A DNA stretch of 64,000 nucleotides from Phormidium ambiguum IAM M-71 (GTDB taxonomy: Bacteria; Cyanobacteriota; Cyanobacteriia; Cyanobacteriales; Aerosakkonemataceae), in NCBI RefSeq assembly GCF_001904725.1, contig NZ_MRCE01000001.1:254929-318928 (forward strand), given 5' to 3'. The translations under genes and the position numbers were made by a program. Below are positions 63,436 to 64,000 of the stretch, piece after piece; position 1 is the stretch's first letter, and each line of letters begins with the position of its first letter. The notes under the pieces were generated by a model. The model was not told the origin of the DNA, did not search any database, and saw only the letters and a program-made list of their open reading frames with translations.

Positions 63436-64000
63436 TTAAATTCGCTTTAATACTAGCAATGTGATGTCATCGAATACTTTTTGACTCCCGATATGTTGTC
63501 GAACATCTTTAATAATTATTTGCTTGATTTCTTCTGCCGATCGATCCCAGTTTTGCTGAATAATTTCACACAGTTGCTCTAATCCATACTGATTTTTGCT
63601 CATATTCATTGCTTCAGTTATTCCATCAGTATAAAGAACAATACCATCTCCGTGATTTAACTCTACAACTATCTGATTAATAAAATCCGAAATTTCATCT
63701 GTCAAACCAATTGGAAAACCTAAATCCATTGTGTCAATGCGTTCTAATTTTCCTTTGTTTCTAACAACAATTATTTCTTCATGTTGACCGCTAATACTAA
63801 CTTTACTCTCTGCGTAATTCAATACTACTAAAGTCAAATTTTTTTGGGAATTCATGCGTTGCACATTTTTATAAATAGTGCGATTAAGAGTAGCTAAAAA
63901 TGTTACTGGATCGTGTTCTCGAATTTCTTTTAAAGTGCGGACAGCGGTTTGAGTCATTAACATTAAAATGCCACTTTCTAAACCATGTCCAGTAACATCA
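63436..64000 (-). CDS. SpoIIE/PP2C-type serine phosphatase (5' part outside the window)
   Basis: Partial gene: the frame continues through 64000 on the minus strand (DVTGHGLESGILMLMTQTAV). The visible ~188 residues are the C-terminal part of a SpoIIE/RsbU-type PPM phosphatase. DVTGHG is the metal-binding motif, then LTLVVLNYAESKVSISGQHEEIIVVRNKGKLE, FPIGLTDE, GDGIVLYTDGITEAMN and the final KVFDDITLLVLKRI. Such phosphatases dephosphorylate anti-sigma antagonists or similar partners; N-terminal sensor domains (GAF, PAS or REC) are expected beyond the window. The gene converges on the YtkA/CopC-like gene with 37 bp between. Confidence 0.9.
   Translation of the reverse strand, partial: DVTGHGLESGILMLMTQTAVRTLKEIREHDPVTFLATLNRTIYKNVQRMNSQKNLTLVVLNYAESKVSISGQHEEIIVVRNKGKLERIDTMDLGFPIGLTDEISDFINQIVVELNHGDGIVLYTDGITEAMNMSKNQYGLEQLCEIIQQNWDRSAEEIKQIIIKDVRQHIGSQKVFDDITLLVLKRI

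Overview
This window comes from a cyanobacterium. The HIP1 octamer GCGATCGC is scattered through genes and spacers. The window also carries NblA (phycobilisome degradation), a CruE/CruH-like aromatic-carotenoid pair, a truncated cyanobacterial-type KdpD, a group 2 sigma factor, Ser/Thr kinase and PP2C signalling, several pentapeptide-repeat proteins, and heptamer or palindromic intergenic repeats common in filamentous cyanobacteria. The species cannot be named from the sequence. No rRNA, CRISPR array, intact transposase or prophage was seen. There is one tRNA, Gly-TCC.

Layout. 0-9 kb: a double-domain SagB-type dehydrogenase, two pentapeptide proteins, a hybrid histidine kinase whose C-terminal receiver lacks its phospho-acceptor Asp, ilvC, a GNAT acetyltransferase and a group 2 sigma factor. 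9-14 kb: priA with an in-frame block of translated short repeats, a secreted PPC-like protein and a TPR protein. 14-22.4 kb: a histidine kinase/NarL-type regulator pair, divergent from kdpA-kdpB-kdpF-like-kdpC-kdpD(N-terminal part). The spacer between them holds a perfect 52-bp palindrome. 22.5-30.6 kb: anmK, a Ser/Thr kinase, nblA with a perfect NtcA-type box, a PP2C phosphatase, an ABC1/UbiB kinase and a coiled-coil protein. 30.8-37.8 kb: tRNA-Gly, an AstE/AspA-like deacylase, a lipoprotein, an AI-2E-type permease, then methyltransferase, heme-oxygenase-like redox enzyme, methyltransferase, and the remnant of a Tat-exported protein gene. 38-48.4 kb: a membrane-anchored subtilase, a PAS histidine kinase, murD, an Asp-rich lipoprotein, glyS and a pentapeptide protein. 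48.4-53.4 kb: an ABC-2 exporter pair, divergent from cruE-cruH with only about 23 bp between start codons. 53.4-56.9 kb: an accessory stretch with palindromic repeats, a Uma2 nuclease, an orphan antitoxin, a DUF697-type GTPase, a frameshifted antitoxin copy and an intact toxin-antitoxin pair. 57-61 kb: thiD, ftsZ and ftsQ. 61.5-64 kb: a UreH2/ferric-reductase-like membrane fusion overlapping a small exported protein, then a SpoIIE-type phosphatase cut by the window edge.

How genes work together. The kdp genes encode a high-affinity K+ pump. Its KdpD has only the sensor-input half, so the divergent kinase/regulator pair is an attractive but unproven partner. CruE and CruH would act in sequence on beta-carotene toward synechoxanthin. 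NblA fits nitrogen-starvation control through NtcA. FtsQ and FtsZ form a cell-division pair. The strongest leads for something undescribed are the kdp-linked palindrome with the kinase/regulator pair, the UreH2-ferric-reductase fusion with its overlapping partner, the repeat insertion in PriA, and the cruE/ABC divergent arrangement.
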